Shown in pieces: positions 1 to 9,233 of a stretch of 42,291 nucleotides of DNA. Location of the stretch: assembly GCA_964230195.1 (NCBI GenBank), contig CAXRGH010000267.1:1-42291 (forward strand). The letters are read 5' to 3'. Positions within the stretch are counted from its first letter, which is position 1, and the number at the start of each line of letters is the position of its first letter. Under the pieces are notes generated by a model that was not told the DNA's origin, made no database searches, and worked only from the letters and a program-made list of their open reading frames with translations. The DNA comes from CAXRGH01 sp964230195 (GTDB lineage Bacteria > Pseudomonadota > Gammaproteobacteria > Enterobacterales > Alteromonadaceae). The translations under genes were made by a program, and so were the position numbers.

Positions 1-1494
1 GTCAAACGCTGCCTAAGCCGTCTTGGTTCTGCCTTGACTATGGCAGGTGTTGCCGGTTTATTGGCAACGTCAGCAATTGCAAAAGAGCAACCTAACTTCC
101 TTGTAATTATTGCTGACGACCAGTCAATCGATACCATTCACTCACTAGGTAACTCACGTATCAGTACGCCTAACCTTGATAAACTTGTTGAAAAAGGTAC
201 GACATTCACTCACGTGTTTAACCAAGGCTCATGGTCTGGTGCCGTTTGTGCCCCGAGCCGCCAGATGATTAACACTGGCCGTAACCTGCACTTCACCGGA
301 TTTGCACCGAAAGGAGGTAACAGTCAAACTAAACATCCTCTATGGGGTGAGACGTTTAGAGACAACGGTTATGAAACCTTCATTACCGGTAAATGGCACG
401 TTGGTCAGGGCGCACTTAAGCGTTCATTTGATATTGGCCGTGCTGTTCACGAAGGTGGTATGCCACGCATCGCAAAAGGCGGACAGTGGAAACCTTGGTT
501 GACTGAATTTGGCGAAGGCGTTGAATGGAATACCGAGCAAAAGAACCAACACACAAGCGAAGCGTTTGCTGATGCAGCGATCGCCTATCTGAACACAAAA
601 GATAAGCGTAACGAAAAGCCCTTCCTAATGTATGTTGGTTTTACTGCGCCTCACGACCCGCGTCAATCACCACAGTCTTATGTTGATAAATACCCACCAG
701 AGAGCGTAATGCTTCCGCCTAACTACATGGATATGCACCCGTTTGATGATGGTGACTACAATAACCGTGACGAAGCACTGATGACGTTCCCGCGTACAAA
801 GCATCAAACGAAAGAATTTATTGCTGAATACTACGCAATGATTGAGCACATGGATGCTGAGATTGGCCGCATTCTAGATACACTTGAAGCATCAGGTAAA
901 GCCGATAACACCTACGTTATTTTCACTGCGGACCACGGTTTGGCAGTTGGTAAACATGGTCTTGCGGGTAAGCAAAACCAATACGAGCACAGTATCCGAG
1001 CACCATTCATCATGGTTGGCAAAAACGTACCTGCTAACACCAAAGTAAAAGGTATGTTCTACTTAAACAGTTTATTCCCTACAACCGCTGAACTTGCAGG
1101 TATCAAAGCACCTGAATCAGTACAGGCAGAAAGTATTGTTCCTCTGATTGAGGGCGAAAAGGAAGTCATGTACGACACGATTTATGGTAGCTACCGCCAC
1201 TTCCAGCGTATGGCACGTAACCAACGTTACAAAATGATTTATTTTCCAATGCTGAAAAAGACAGTGTTATTTGACTTGCTCAACGACCCGTGGGAATTGA
1301 ACGATATTTCAAAGCAACCGGGTAGCGACGCTATCATTGCAAAGCTCTCTGCAAAGCTTGAAGAGTTGAAAGTCATGACAGGTGATCCACTTCAAAACGA
1401 TGACCCAATTGGTTCTTACAAGCCATTTATGTTGCGCGTAGACAAGAAGAAGCAATACGGTTCAGTTGAAGCAAAACTTAAAGTGAAAGGTTAA
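1..1494 (+). CDS. Exported S1-family sulfatase, 5' end beyond the window
   Basis: This is a formylglycine-dependent sulfatase of the alkaline-phosphatase superfamily, expected to hydrolyse sulfate esters on an algal glycan in the periplasm. The core motif C-A-P-S-R has its cysteine at bases 247-249, the residue converted to formylglycine. Metal-site residues are an ADD motif near the N-terminus and TADHG in the middle, and GKWHVG is also present. The frame stays open to base 1. The codons before the internal TTG at 34 encode a basic stretch (VKRCLSR) followed by a hydrophobic core ending in SAIA, which is a complete signal peptide. The true start therefore lies at or left of the window edge. 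A strong terminator follows. Its subfamily and the sulfate position it attacks cannot be assigned by eye. Sulfatase identity is secure. Confidence 0.93.
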   Translation, partial: VKRCLSRLGSALTMAGVAGLLATSAIAKEQPNFLVIIADDQSIDTIHSLGNSRISTPNLDKLVEKGTTFTHVFNQGSWSGAVCAPSRQMINTGRNLHFTGFAPKGGNSQTKHPLWGETFRDNGYETFITGKWHVGQGALKRSFDIGRAVHEGGMPRIAKGGQWKPWLTEFGEGVEWNTEQKNQHTSEAFADAAIAYLNTKDKRNEKPFLMYVGFTAPHDPRQSPQSYVDKYPPESVMLPPNYMDMHPFDDGDYNNRDEALMTFPRTKHQTKEFIAEYYAMIEHMDAEIGRILDTLEASGKADNTYVIFTADHGLAVGKHGLAGKQNQYEHSIRAPFIMVGKNVPANTKVKGMFYLNSLFPTTAELAGIKAPESVQAESIVPLIEGEKEVMYDTIYGSYRHFQRMARNQRYKMIYFPMLKKTVLFDLLNDPWELNDISKQPGSDAIIAKLSAKLEELKVMTGDPLQNDDPIGSYKPFMLRVDKKKQYGSVEAKLKVKG

Positions 1495-1532
1495 TCAAAC
1501 CTGTTAGGCCTAAACGCCTTTTACTTAAAAAC

Positions 1533-1562
1533 AAAAAAGCGATTCTCAGAATCGCTTTTTTT
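1533..1562 (+). terminator. Rho-independent terminator after the first sulfatase
   Basis: The stem GCGATTC / GAATCGC (1539-1545 with 1549-1555) has a 3-nt loop. It is flanked by an A-run on the left and a run of seven T on the right. It sits 38 bases after the sulfatase stop. The A-run means it could also act on the opposing cys operon, which ends at 1726. Confidence 0.85.
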
Positions 1563-1725
1563 ATTCCTAACTGGAGGATATCTTTCCCTTTCACGTCAAT
1601 CGCGTCCGCTCGCAAGTTTTAACGCAGCCAACATAATAGATTACAAAAGACTGGATACATTCGATCCCTCGCGCTAGCGCATCAACAATGTCATGAATAG
1701 CTATAACTACAAATGCGAGCGCCAA

Positions 1726-2700
1726 TCATTTCCCATAGAAAGCGTTGAGAAGGGATAACAATTCTGGAAGCTGACTTTCTTTAAATTGATTGATTCCCCC
1801 TGCTGCGGCACGACCGCCGCCCGTTGGAAACGCTGCGCAAATATCTCCAGCGTGAGCTTTGTTATTGAGGGGGGCTCGGAGGCTAACCGTGAATGCATCA
1901 TTGAGACTATGTGTCATGATGACATGGGCTTTTTCAGGCTGTTGGTTGGCACATGCGTTGGCATAAACACCCGATATTCGTCTCGACCATGGCGCATCCT
2001 CTAATCTTAACACCACTGCGTGTTCAGATTCATAGACCCTCTCACTCGTTTGCGCCTTCGTCATGTCTTGGTGATAGCATTCCGTCAGGTCGGCAATGGG
2101 TCCATTCGGCTCCAGCACAGCATGCCACGGCTCTGAATACTGAGAAAGTAGAGTATACAATGCGTCTGGAGCATAGTGTAAGTCGGATAACTGGTTGCCG
2201 TAGCCGTTGTAATTGGCCATTTCACCGAGTTGCTTGCATTGTTCAAATTGTTTCTCGGAGAGACCCGTACGCTGCGCAAGGCCATGTGCACTGCTGATCA
2301 AATTGTCTCCACAGGCAGCTGCTACTGACCAACTTGAATGCGCGTCTTCGAGGATCTCATTAATAATCAAACCTGTGCAAATGTTTGCATTAGTCTTAAT
2401 ATGAGTCGAGAGAAAAGGATGCTGTGGAATGTTGCCAGCTCTATGATGATCTGCGTAAAAAATGGCCGTTTTCGCTTGAAGTAACCGCTCTACTTCTCGG
2501 GCATTTTTTTCAAAAGAGATGTCAAATACATTGACCTTTTTGGCTGTGCTAGGTACACGCTGAAGTAATTGAATATCACGCTTTACACCAGTCACTAATA
2601 CCGTGTCAGCGGGATGCGCTTTTCTCCACTGAATTAGAGAGAGAATACCATCCGCATCGCCATTAAACACATCGTATTCTGTGGTCATTGAATGACTCAT
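1726..2700 (-). CDS. DHH-family phosphoesterase, possible pAp phosphatase / nanoRNase
   Basis: This 324-aa protein belongs to the DHH phosphoesterase superfamily. Visible motifs are N-G-D-A-D-G (residues 13-18), V-F-D (58-60), A-D-H-H (83-86) and a C-terminal glycine motif GGGR (294-297). In typical DHHA1 domains the last motif is GGGH, so the histidine appears replaced. The start codon overlaps the cysC stop (ATGA), so the two are translationally coupled as the last genes of the cys operon. Family members include NrnA, which degrades nanoRNA and dephosphorylates pAp, the by-product of PAPS reduction. Because it is coupled to APS kinase, a role in pAp recycling is an attractive inference, but it is not shown. 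A second Met at residue 5 is an alternative start. The family call is secure; the substrate is not. Confidence 0.8.
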   Translation of the reverse strand: MSHSMTTEYDVFNGDADGILSLIQWRKAHPADTVLVTGVKRDIQLLQRVPSTAKKVNVFDISFEKNAREVERLLQAKTAIFYADHHRAGNIPQHPFLSTHIKTNANICTGLIINEILEDAHSSWSVAAACGDNLISSAHGLAQRTGLSEKQFEQCKQLGEMANYNGYGNQLSDLHYAPDALYTLLSQYSEPWHAVLEPNGPIADLTECYHQDMTKAQTSERVYESEHAVVLRLEDAPWSRRISGVYANACANQQPEKAHVIMTHSLNDAFTVSLRAPLNNKAHAGDICAAFPTGGGRAAAGGINQFKESQLPELLSLLNAFYGK

Positions 2701-3287
2701 GATTGAATCACACCACGATCTTCAAGGTAAGACAATAATTGCTGCACAATAGTGTCAGCACTTTTTTCATGATTCTCAATGTGGATGTCAGGGTTCTCTG
2801 GTGCCTCAAATGGAGAATCTATACCGGTAAAGTGTTTGATTTGTCCCGCTCTTGCTTTTTTATACAGACCTTTAGGATCTCGACTTTCACACACAGACAG
2901 TGGCGTATCCACAAAAACTTCAATGTAATCGTCACCTAATAGTGCGCGGACTCGTTCGCGATCTTGTTTAAATGGCGATATAAATGCCGTCAACACCACA
3001 ACACCAGCATCACACATGAGTTTGGCAACCTCACTCACACGGCGTAAATTCTCAATACGGTCTTCATTACTAAACCCAAGACCTGCGTTTAGCCCGTGCC
3101 TTACATTATCACCGTCTAAGATATAGGTTCGAACGTTACGTTCTACTAATGCTTGCTCAAGCCAATTAGCAATAGTGCTTTTGCCGGAACCACTGAGGCC
3201 GCTGAACCATAACACGGCACCTTTATGCCCTTGTTTCTCTTCTTTGGTTTCACGAGAAACAGCATGTTCATGCCATACAATATTCAT
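2697..3287 (-). CDS. cysC: Adenylylsulfate (APS) kinase
   Basis: The enzyme phosphorylates adenosine 5'-phosphosulfate with ATP to give PAPS, the second step of cytoplasmic sulfate activation. The P-loop GLSGSGKST lies at residues 30-38, followed by the family motifs DGDNVRHGLN, FISPF and the KGLYKKAR region. The length of 196 aa is close to the E. coli enzyme. A good ribosome site (AGGAG, about 8 bases upstream) supports the start. It lies 11 bases after the SLC13 gene and overlaps the DHH gene by 4 bases. The neighbours cysN and cysD supply its substrate. Confidence 0.95.
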   Translation of the reverse strand: MNIVWHEHAVSRETKEEKQGHKGAVLWFSGLSGSGKSTIANWLEQALVERNVRTYILDGDNVRHGLNAGLGFSNEDRIENLRRVSEVAKLMCDAGVVVLTAFISPFKQDRERVRALLGDDYIEVFVDTPLSVCESRDPKGLYKKARAGQIKHFTGIDSPFEAPENPDIHIENHEKSADTIVQQLLSYLEDRGVIQS

Positions 3288-3298
3288 AAGTGGGGCTC

Positions 3299-5023
3299 CT
3301 AATTAAATGGAAAAACAAGAGGTAAAAGATATAAGACAACGGAACTATAGACAATGGACATTGGAACACCCGCTATGACAAAATCTTTAAAGGTGTATTG
3401 ACCCGCATTAAAAACAATCAGGTTGGTTTGATATCCGTATGGACTGATAAACGATGCGCTAGCCCCAAAGGCGACGGCCATAACAAACGGCATAGGATCA
3501 ACACCCAAGCTCATTGCAATGCCATACCCCAACGGAAACATCAGTGCCGCAGCAGCGTTATTAGTAATGGTTTCCGTAGTTACTAGAGTTAGTAAGTAAA
3601 CACCAACCAATGCCATGTAAGGTGAGATTTCGCTGTGGGCTAAAAACCACTCGGCCATTACCGCTGAAAGTCCAGCACCTTCAAATGCATTTGCAAGCCC
3701 TAACGCAGAGACAATAATCACCAACAAATCAAATGGAAAACGCTGTTTAACGTCCGCTGGAGAAATAGAACTTGAAAGCATCAAAGCTGCGAGTAAAAAC
3801 AGCAGCCCTTGGATGAGGGGCATCACTTCAACAGCAGCAAGCACAATCACCGACAAGAAGCCTCCGTAGATGGCTAGTTCCTGCCACTTTGAATAGGGTC
3901 TTTGAACACTATGGTCGGAAACAAAGTAAAAGTTTTTATCCAAATTGGTTCTAGATTTGAAATCATTACCCGTGGCTAATACTAAGCGGTCACCGGCTTG
4001 CAAGGCTATTTCACCTAACTTACCCGAAAGCTGAGTTCCATTACGGTGGACAGCAACAACCGCCGCATCAAAGCGTGCGCGGAAGCCAACGGCTTTTAAT
4101 GTTTTATTGATGAGTTCAGATGTGTGGGCGACTATCACTTCTGTCACGTTAGAACGTAACAGCCCATTACTACTGGCAAACATATCAAGACCGTGAAATT
4201 CATTGAGCTGCATCACTTGACTCATATCGCCTGTGAAGATTAAACGATCTTCTGCTTCAATTCGGTGATGCGGACCAACGGGAGCAATTAATTTCCCGTC
4301 ACGAACAATTTCTACCAGAAACAGTCCGTCTAAATGACGTAAACCGTTATCCTCAACCGACTTACCAATCAAATTAGACTCTTTGAGAACGGTCACTTCA
4401 GTCAAATATTGATTGGCAGTCTTACGCTCTGCTCGCTTGTGAGGCAACAATTTATTAGTAGCAAACAAGGTTAATACACCGGCCAATGCAGCAGGTATGC
4501 CAATAGCAGCAAAATGAAACATAGAAAGCCCGAGACTGGTTTCCTTTTCATAAAAACTGTTAATGATAAGATTGGTTGACGTTCCCACGAGGGTGATTGT
4601 ACCGCCTAGGATTGCAGCGTAAGATAATGGGATCAGCAACTTTCGGCTCGGATGAATGCCTGTTTTTTTTACCACGCTGGTTAGTGTTGAAACCACAGCA
4701 GTATTGTTCAGAAACGCGGATGCCACGCTGCCAACCAGTGTCAGATTAAATAACGTTTTTGGAAAATTAGGGGTGATAATACGTGCAGATAGCTGACGCA
4801 GAATCGCTGTTCGTTCCAGCGCAATGGATACCGAAACCAGCAACAGTAAAGTTAACAAACCTTGATTCGCAATATTCCCCGTCAGGGTTTCGGTATCAAT
4901 ATACCCCATAGTCCAGCAGGCCAGTAGTGCAATTGCAAACAAGCCTGCGGGTCGGACTTTTGTGGTGATCAGAGCAATCAACAATGCTGCAATGATCCCA
5001 CCATAGGTATATACCGCTTCCAT
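3299..5023 (-). CDS. SLC13/DASS-family sulfate (anion) transporter with RCK_C domains
   Basis: This 574-aa inner-membrane permease has hydrophobic segments in both halves. The SLC13 family asparagine signatures are present twice: F-L-N-N-T-A-V near residue 105 and T-I-T-N-N-A-A-A-A in the second half. Between the halves is a soluble stretch (about 200-375) with two TrkA-C/RCK_C-like repeats (the VEIVRDGKLIAPVG and VVAVHRNG segments), as in SAC1-type sulfate permeases. It is embedded in the cys operon, 4 bases after cysN and 11 before cysC, which points to sulfate as the substrate. The ribosome site is weak, so expression may rely on coupling to cysN. Sulfate specificity is inferred from context. 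Confidence 0.88.
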   Translation of the reverse strand: MEAVYTYGGIIAALLIALITTKVRPAGLFAIALLACWTMGYIDTETLTGNIANQGLLTLLLLVSVSIALERTAILRQLSARIITPNFPKTLFNLTLVGSVASAFLNNTAVVSTLTSVVKKTGIHPSRKLLIPLSYAAILGGTITLVGTSTNLIINSFYEKETSLGLSMFHFAAIGIPAALAGVLTLFATNKLLPHKRAERKTANQYLTEVTVLKESNLIGKSVEDNGLRHLDGLFLVEIVRDGKLIAPVGPHHRIEAEDRLIFTGDMSQVMQLNEFHGLDMFASSNGLLRSNVTEVIVAHTSELINKTLKAVGFRARFDAAVVAVHRNGTQLSGKLGEIALQAGDRLVLATGNDFKSRTNLDKNFYFVSDHSVQRPYSKWQELAIYGGFLSVIVLAAVEVMPLIQGLLFLLAALMLSSSISPADVKQRFPFDLLVIIVSALGLANAFEGAGLSAVMAEWFLAHSEISPYMALVGVYLLTLVTTETITNNAAAALMFPLGYGIAMSLGVDPMPFVMAVAFGASASFISPYGYQTNLIVFNAGQYTFKDFVIAGVPMSIVYSSVVLYLLPLVFPFN

Positions 5024-5027
5024 CTAA

Positions 5028-6449
5028 TTACAGTTTCGTGATGTCTCTCGCATTCCAAAGGGGGAAATGCTTTCTCACAAGTTGGTTCAACTCGCGCTCA
5101 AACTCACTAAACTCATGGGTGGGTGAATTGTCATCTTGCCTCGTTTCAAGGGCTTGCTTCACCATTCCTGCCCCCACCGTACCATTAGTAAATCTGTCAA
5201 TCACAATCAATGAGCCGGTTTCACGGTTACTGGTATAGGGTTCAACAACCACTGGCTCGGTAAGCTCAATGGTAACAATCGCTATTTCATTTAAGCTCAA
5301 TACATCAGCCTGATGCTGCTCTAATGTGTTGACATCAACCAAATAATCAATGGCAGTGACACGGCCCGTGGTTTTCTTCGCCGAGAGTTTCAAGTTGTAT
5401 TCTTTGTTCAGCACTAACGGTTCATCATGCATCCAAACCAACTGCACTTGAAGTGCAGTTGTCGCTTGAAGTGATTCTGTTGCTGGGACAATGACATCGC
5501 CACGGCTAATATCAATCTCATCAGCCAGCGCAATGGTCACCGCTTGACCAGAAGACGCTGCATCTAGGTTGCCATCAAATGTCACAATCTCAGAGATTGT
5601 ACTTTCACTGTTTGATGGTAGTGCTTTGACTTTTTGACCCACGCTGAATCTGCCGCCTGCGACCGTTCCTTGATAACCACGAAAATCAAGATTGGGACGA
5701 GTCACGAGTTGGACTGGGAATCTTGCGGCTCCGGAATCTAAAGCGATAGTAGGCTCAAGTGTTTCCAATAGTGGAAGCAGTGGTAACCCTTGGTAATAAG
5801 GAGTTTGCTGAGACGCTTCTACTACGTTGTCACCATTCAATGCTGACATGGGGATAAAGTGAATATCTTGTACATTCAGTTGCTCTGCAAATGCCAGGTA
5901 GTCAGCTTTAATTTTTTCAAAAACCGTCTCGTCAAAGTCAACAATATCCATTTTGTTAATCGCGACAATAAACTGAGAAATACCCAAAGAGTCACAGAGG
6001 TAACTATGGCGTTTAGTTTGAACTTGCACACCGTATCGCGCATCCACTAGGATGATAGCAACATCACTGGTAGACGCACCCGTCACCATGTTACGCGTGT
6101 ATTGCTCATGTCCTGGCGTATCAGCAATAATAAATTTTCGCTTTTCAGTTGAGAAATAACGATAAGCAACATCAATCGTAATCCCCTGCTCACGCTCAGC
6201 TTGCAGACCATCAACGAGTAATGCAAGGTCGAGTGCTTCACCGGCATTTCCAACCTTTTCGTTGTCTTTGTGTAACGCGGCTAATTGATCTTCATAGATC
6301 TGGTGACTGTCATGAAGAAGGCGTCCAATCAAAGTTGATTTTCCGTCATCAACACTGCCACAAGTCATGATCCTTAACAGACCTTTGCTTTGTTGTTGCG
6401 ATAGGTAGGCTTCAATACCTAATGCTCTGACTTCATTGGCTGTGTTCAT
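5028..6449 (-). CDS. cysN: Sulfate adenylyltransferase large (GTPase) subunit
   Basis: CysN is the EF-Tu-like GTPase subunit of ATP sulfurylase. It couples GTP hydrolysis to APS formation with CysD. GTPase motifs are G1 GSVDDGKST (31-39), G3 DTPGHEQYTRN and G4 NKMD. Beta-barrel domains follow. The length of 473 aa matches the family, and there is no fused APS kinase domain, consistent with a separate cysC in the operon. It overlaps the cysD stop by one base (TAATG) and has a GAGGGG ribosome site. It acts in the cytoplasm. Confidence 0.96.
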   Translation of the reverse strand: MNTANEVRALGIEAYLSQQQSKGLLRIMTCGSVDDGKSTLIGRLLHDSHQIYEDQLAALHKDNEKVGNAGEALDLALLVDGLQAEREQGITIDVAYRYFSTEKRKFIIADTPGHEQYTRNMVTGASTSDVAIILVDARYGVQVQTKRHSYLCDSLGISQFIVAINKMDIVDFDETVFEKIKADYLAFAEQLNVQDIHFIPMSALNGDNVVEASQQTPYYQGLPLLPLLETLEPTIALDSGAARFPVQLVTRPNLDFRGYQGTVAGGRFSVGQKVKALPSNSESTISEIVTFDGNLDAASSGQAVTIALADEIDISRGDVIVPATESLQATTALQVQLVWMHDEPLVLNKEYNLKLSAKKTTGRVTAIDYLVDVNTLEQHQADVLSLNEIAIVTIELTEPVVVEPYTSNRETGSLIVIDRFTNGTVGAGMVKQALETRQDDNSPTHEFSEFERELNQLVRKHFPLWNARDITKL

Positions 6450-7348
6450 TAGAAATACCCCTCACGCTTTTTCTTTTCCATTGACCCTGCAGAATCGTTA
6501 TCAATGACACGCCCCTCCCGTTCGGAAGAAGTTGATAACAGCATTTCTTCAATGATTTCCGTCAGTGTTGTTGCTGTTGACTCAACGGCACCTGTCAGTG
6601 GATAGCAACCTAAGGTACGGAAACGAACCGAGCGCATGGTGGGTGTTTCACCTTCCTCAAGCGGCATGCGTTCGTCATCGACCATGATTAACGTACCGTC
6701 ACGTTCAACAACAGGACGTTCTTTTGCTAGATATAGTGGGACAATATCGACGTTTTCTTGATAAATGTATTGCCAGATATCAAGTTCAGTCCAGTTCGAC
6801 AGTGGGAACACTCGGATACTTTCACCGGGGTTCACTTGACCATTGTAGTTATTCCATAGTTCCGGACGCTGGTTTTTTGGATCCCAGCGGTGATGCTTGT
6901 CACGGAACGAATAAACACGCTCTTTAGCACGAGATTTTTCTTCGTCCCTGCGTGCACCGCCAAAGGCAGCATCAAAGCCGTGAGCATCAAGGGCTTGTTT
7001 TAAACCAACCGTCTTCATAATATCGGTGTGCTTTGCAGAGCCATGGACGAACGGATTGATATCCATGGCCAGACCATCTGGATTCTTATGTACAATCAAA
7101 TCGACATTACACTCTTCTGCCATCTGATCTCGGAATTGAATCATTTCCTTAAACTTCCAATTGGTATCAACGTGAAGTAAAGGAAATGGAATTTTTGCTG
7201 GGAAAAACGCTTTTCTCGCAAGATGTAAAAGCACCGTTGAATCTTTACCAATGGAGTAAAGCATTACTGGTTTTTCAAATTCCGCGGCAACCTCTCGAAT
7301 AATCTTGATACTTTCAGCTTCGAGTTGCTGCAAATGAGTCATAGTCAT
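6449..7348 (-). CDS. cysD: Sulfate adenylyltransferase small (catalytic) subunit
   Basis: CysD is the PP-loop ATP pyrophosphatase subunit that forms APS from ATP and sulfate. The PP-loop S-I-G-K-D-S-T is near residue 32. Conserved FGGARRDEEKSRAKER and the C-terminal basic tail with KKKREGYF are present. The length of 299 aa is normal. Two possible starts lie two codons apart (7348 and 7342). The first is better placed relative to an AGG upstream. It is the first gene of the five-gene sulfate operon, so the operon promoter should lie between 7349 and the terminator at 7505. Confidence 0.96.
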   Translation of the reverse strand: MTMTHLQQLEAESIKIIREVAAEFEKPVMLYSIGKDSTVLLHLARKAFFPAKIPFPLLHVDTNWKFKEMIQFRDQMAEECNVDLIVHKNPDGLAMDINPFVHGSAKHTDIMKTVGLKQALDAHGFDAAFGGARRDEEKSRAKERVYSFRDKHHRWDPKNQRPELWNNYNGQVNPGESIRVFPLSNWTELDIWQYIYQENVDIVPLYLAKERPVVERDGTLIMVDDERMPLEEGETPTMRSVRFRTLGCYPLTGAVESTATTLTEIIEEMLLSTSSEREGRVIDNDSAGSMEKKKREGYF

Positions 7349-7504
7349 AACTGTACCTACACTAACTGTTAAGTACGCTAAAACTACTATATTCTGAAAA
7401 CATTGGAAATTCCGTATTAGTATTTCTTATTAGCATATCGAAAGACTCGGCGCTTAATCATCCGGGTGAGTAAGTTGGACTGCGGGAATAGCTGGTGAGT
7501 AAAA

Positions 7505-7536
7505 ACAAAAAAGCCACTCAAAAGAGTGGCTTTTTT
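7505..7536 (-). terminator. Terminator of the first GH29 gene
   Basis: The stem GCCACTC / GAGTGGC (7513-7519 with 7524-7530) has an AAAA loop. It lies just after the GH29 stop at 7551. T-runs occur on both strands, so it is probably bidirectional. It separates the GH29 unit from the cysD promoter. Confidence 0.85.
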
Positions 7537-7550
7537 AATAGCTTGTGATT

Positions 7551-9152
7551 TTATTGGCCGTATTGCGGCTCGGTGAATTCGATTTTGAAACCGAACGCGT
7601 GATCACCAACTTTCTTACTAGGCATAGTGATTTGCAGACCGTCGCCAGCTTGCTCCCACTTAATGTCGCCGTCATAACCTAACATGCTGACACTTTTAAC
7701 TGGCGTCAAACGCTGGTTAGTAATGGTGATATTCATGATCTCAACAACCTTGTTCTCACCTGGCCAATCAAGAACGTACGCGTAAACGTAACCGTCTTTA
7801 GTGGTGAAACGAATATCGCTCTTTTTAAATGGTGAACGAGTTGCCTTGTGAGGAACTTCGTTAGTATGACCTTCACCAAAGATGTACCAAGGACGTGAGC
7901 CATAGACACCTTCGCCGTTAGCTTTCATCCATACGCCCATGCCTTTCAGTACTTCTGTTGTCTTGTCGTCCAGTGTACCGTCAGCTTTGATTGGAACGTT
8001 AAGTAGCATGTTACCGTTCTTACTAACGATATCGAGCATCTTATCAACAACCATGTTGGTGTCCATGTATCCATGAGGCCACTCAGTGTTGTAACCCCAA
8101 GGTCCAATTGAGTCATCTGTCTGCCAAGGCTCAGGAAGAATGTGACTTGCTTTACCACGCTCATAATCAAGAGTTGTCATGCCATCAGCATGAAGACCCT
8201 GCCATGGGCGAGCTTTTGTTGCCATAACCGCTTCAAGCTTACCGCCATTGTTCTTAATGCTTGTGTTGTACAAGTGAGCAATAACGTCCATACCTGTTTG
8301 ACCTGCGTCATCACCACGGAATGGAACCGCACAGTCAAAGTAGAAATGATCTGGGTCGTATTTTTCAATCAAGTCTTTCATACGAGCAGCCCACTGATCA
8401 CGCCACCATTTAGGTGCGTTTTCTGGTGCACGTTTGTGGGTATCGTCATGTTTTGGGAAATAGAAATCGTCAAACTCTGGGTTGTCACCGTCATAAGGAA
8501 CACCCGCTTTTGGACCTCTTTTATCCGATTGGTTAGCAACATTCATCCAGCTGTAAGCACGAGATAGGTGAGTCGTCACACCAAAGCGTAGGCCATGGTG
8601 TTCAGTTGCTGCTTTCCATTCGCCAGTGATATCACGCTTTGGACCCATGTTAACTGAGTTCCATTTGTGGTGCTTTGAATCCCATAAGTCAAAGTTGTCG
8701 TGGTGAACAGCGGCAGGCGAGAAATATTTTGCACCGGCTTCTTTAAACAAACCAACAAGTGCAACTGGATCCCATTTTTCAGCTTTCCACATAGGGATGA
8801 AATCTTTGTAACCAAACTCAGACGGGTGACCGTAGTTTTCAAGGTGGTGCTTGTATTCTGGCGTTCCTTGAAGGTAAAGCTTACGCGCATACCACTCACC
8901 GCGCTCTGCAACTGAATAAGCGCCCCAGTGAATGTAAATACCGAGTTTCGCATCGCGGAACCATTCTGGTGTGCTATATTGTTGTAGTGACTCAACCGTT
9001 GCATCAAATGATGTTGGTTGGCTTGGAGTTGCAGCAACTGGTGCTGCTGCAGTTTCGGTTGCTACTTCAGACGTAGTGCTATGGTCACAGCCAAACGTCA
9101 AAGACGCTAATGCTAATCCCATAGCTACAGTAAGCTTGTTCTTGATCATCAT
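7551..9152 (-). CDS. GH29 alpha-L-fucosidase/alpha-L-galactosidase-like lipoprotein (copy 1)
   Basis: This 533-aa GH29-family glycosidase probably removes terminal alpha-L-fucose or alpha-L-galactose. A lipobox (L-T-F-G-C, Cys22) follows a hydrophobic leader, so it is likely membrane-anchored. Then comes a low-complexity A/T/P linker to about residue 55. Core motifs are D-A-K-L-G-I-Y-I-H-W-G (67-77), V-H-H-D-N-F-D-L-W (149-157), N-M-G-P-K-R-D and Y-F-D-C (271-274), where Asp273 aligns with the GH29 nucleophile. The usual D-G after that position is D-C here, which is unusual. The C-terminal part is beta-rich. An AAAGG ribosome site supports the start. It resembles copy 3 (28725-30314) more than copy 2. 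The substrate is inferred from the L-galactose operon nearby. Confidence 0.88.
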   Translation of the reverse strand: MMIKNKLTVAMGLALASLTFGCDHSTTSEVATETAAAPVAATPSQPTSFDATVESLQQYSTPEWFRDAKLGIYIHWGAYSVAERGEWYARKLYLQGTPEYKHHLENYGHPSEFGYKDFIPMWKAEKWDPVALVGLFKEAGAKYFSPAAVHHDNFDLWDSKHHKWNSVNMGPKRDITGEWKAATEHHGLRFGVTTHLSRAYSWMNVANQSDKRGPKAGVPYDGDNPEFDDFYFPKHDDTHKRAPENAPKWWRDQWAARMKDLIEKYDPDHFYFDCAVPFRGDDAGQTGMDVIAHLYNTSIKNNGGKLEAVMATKARPWQGLHADGMTTLDYERGKASHILPEPWQTDDSIGPWGYNTEWPHGYMDTNMVVDKMLDIVSKNGNMLLNVPIKADGTLDDKTTEVLKGMGVWMKANGEGVYGSRPWYIFGEGHTNEVPHKATRSPFKKSDIRFTTKDGYVYAYVLDWPGENKVVEIMNITITNQRLTPVKSVSMLGYDGDIKWEQAGDGLQITMPSKKVGDHAFGFKIEFTEPQYGQ

Positions 9153-9214
9153 ATTTAACCTTTATTTTGATTTTTATATATAATACTCAGGTTGACGATC
9201 AATTCAAACATTTT

Positions 9215-9232
9215 ATGTAAAGTTTATGTAAA
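9215..9232 (-). promoter_or_regulatory. Direct repeat of ATGTAAA upstream of GH29 copy 1
   Basis: Two ATGTAAA words (9215-9221 and 9226-9232) are repeated with an 11-base period, about one helical turn. They lie 63-80 bases upstream of the GH29 start, directly after the GH117 stop. The same word occurs in front of other units of the locus, so this is a candidate operator. Confidence 0.35.
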
Positions 9233-9233
9233 G

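Noticed and set aside
8142..8567. 141-codon plus-strand frame inside GH29 copy 1
   Set aside because: It is the antisense of a conserved enzyme, has no ribosome site, and its translation shows no recognisable domain.
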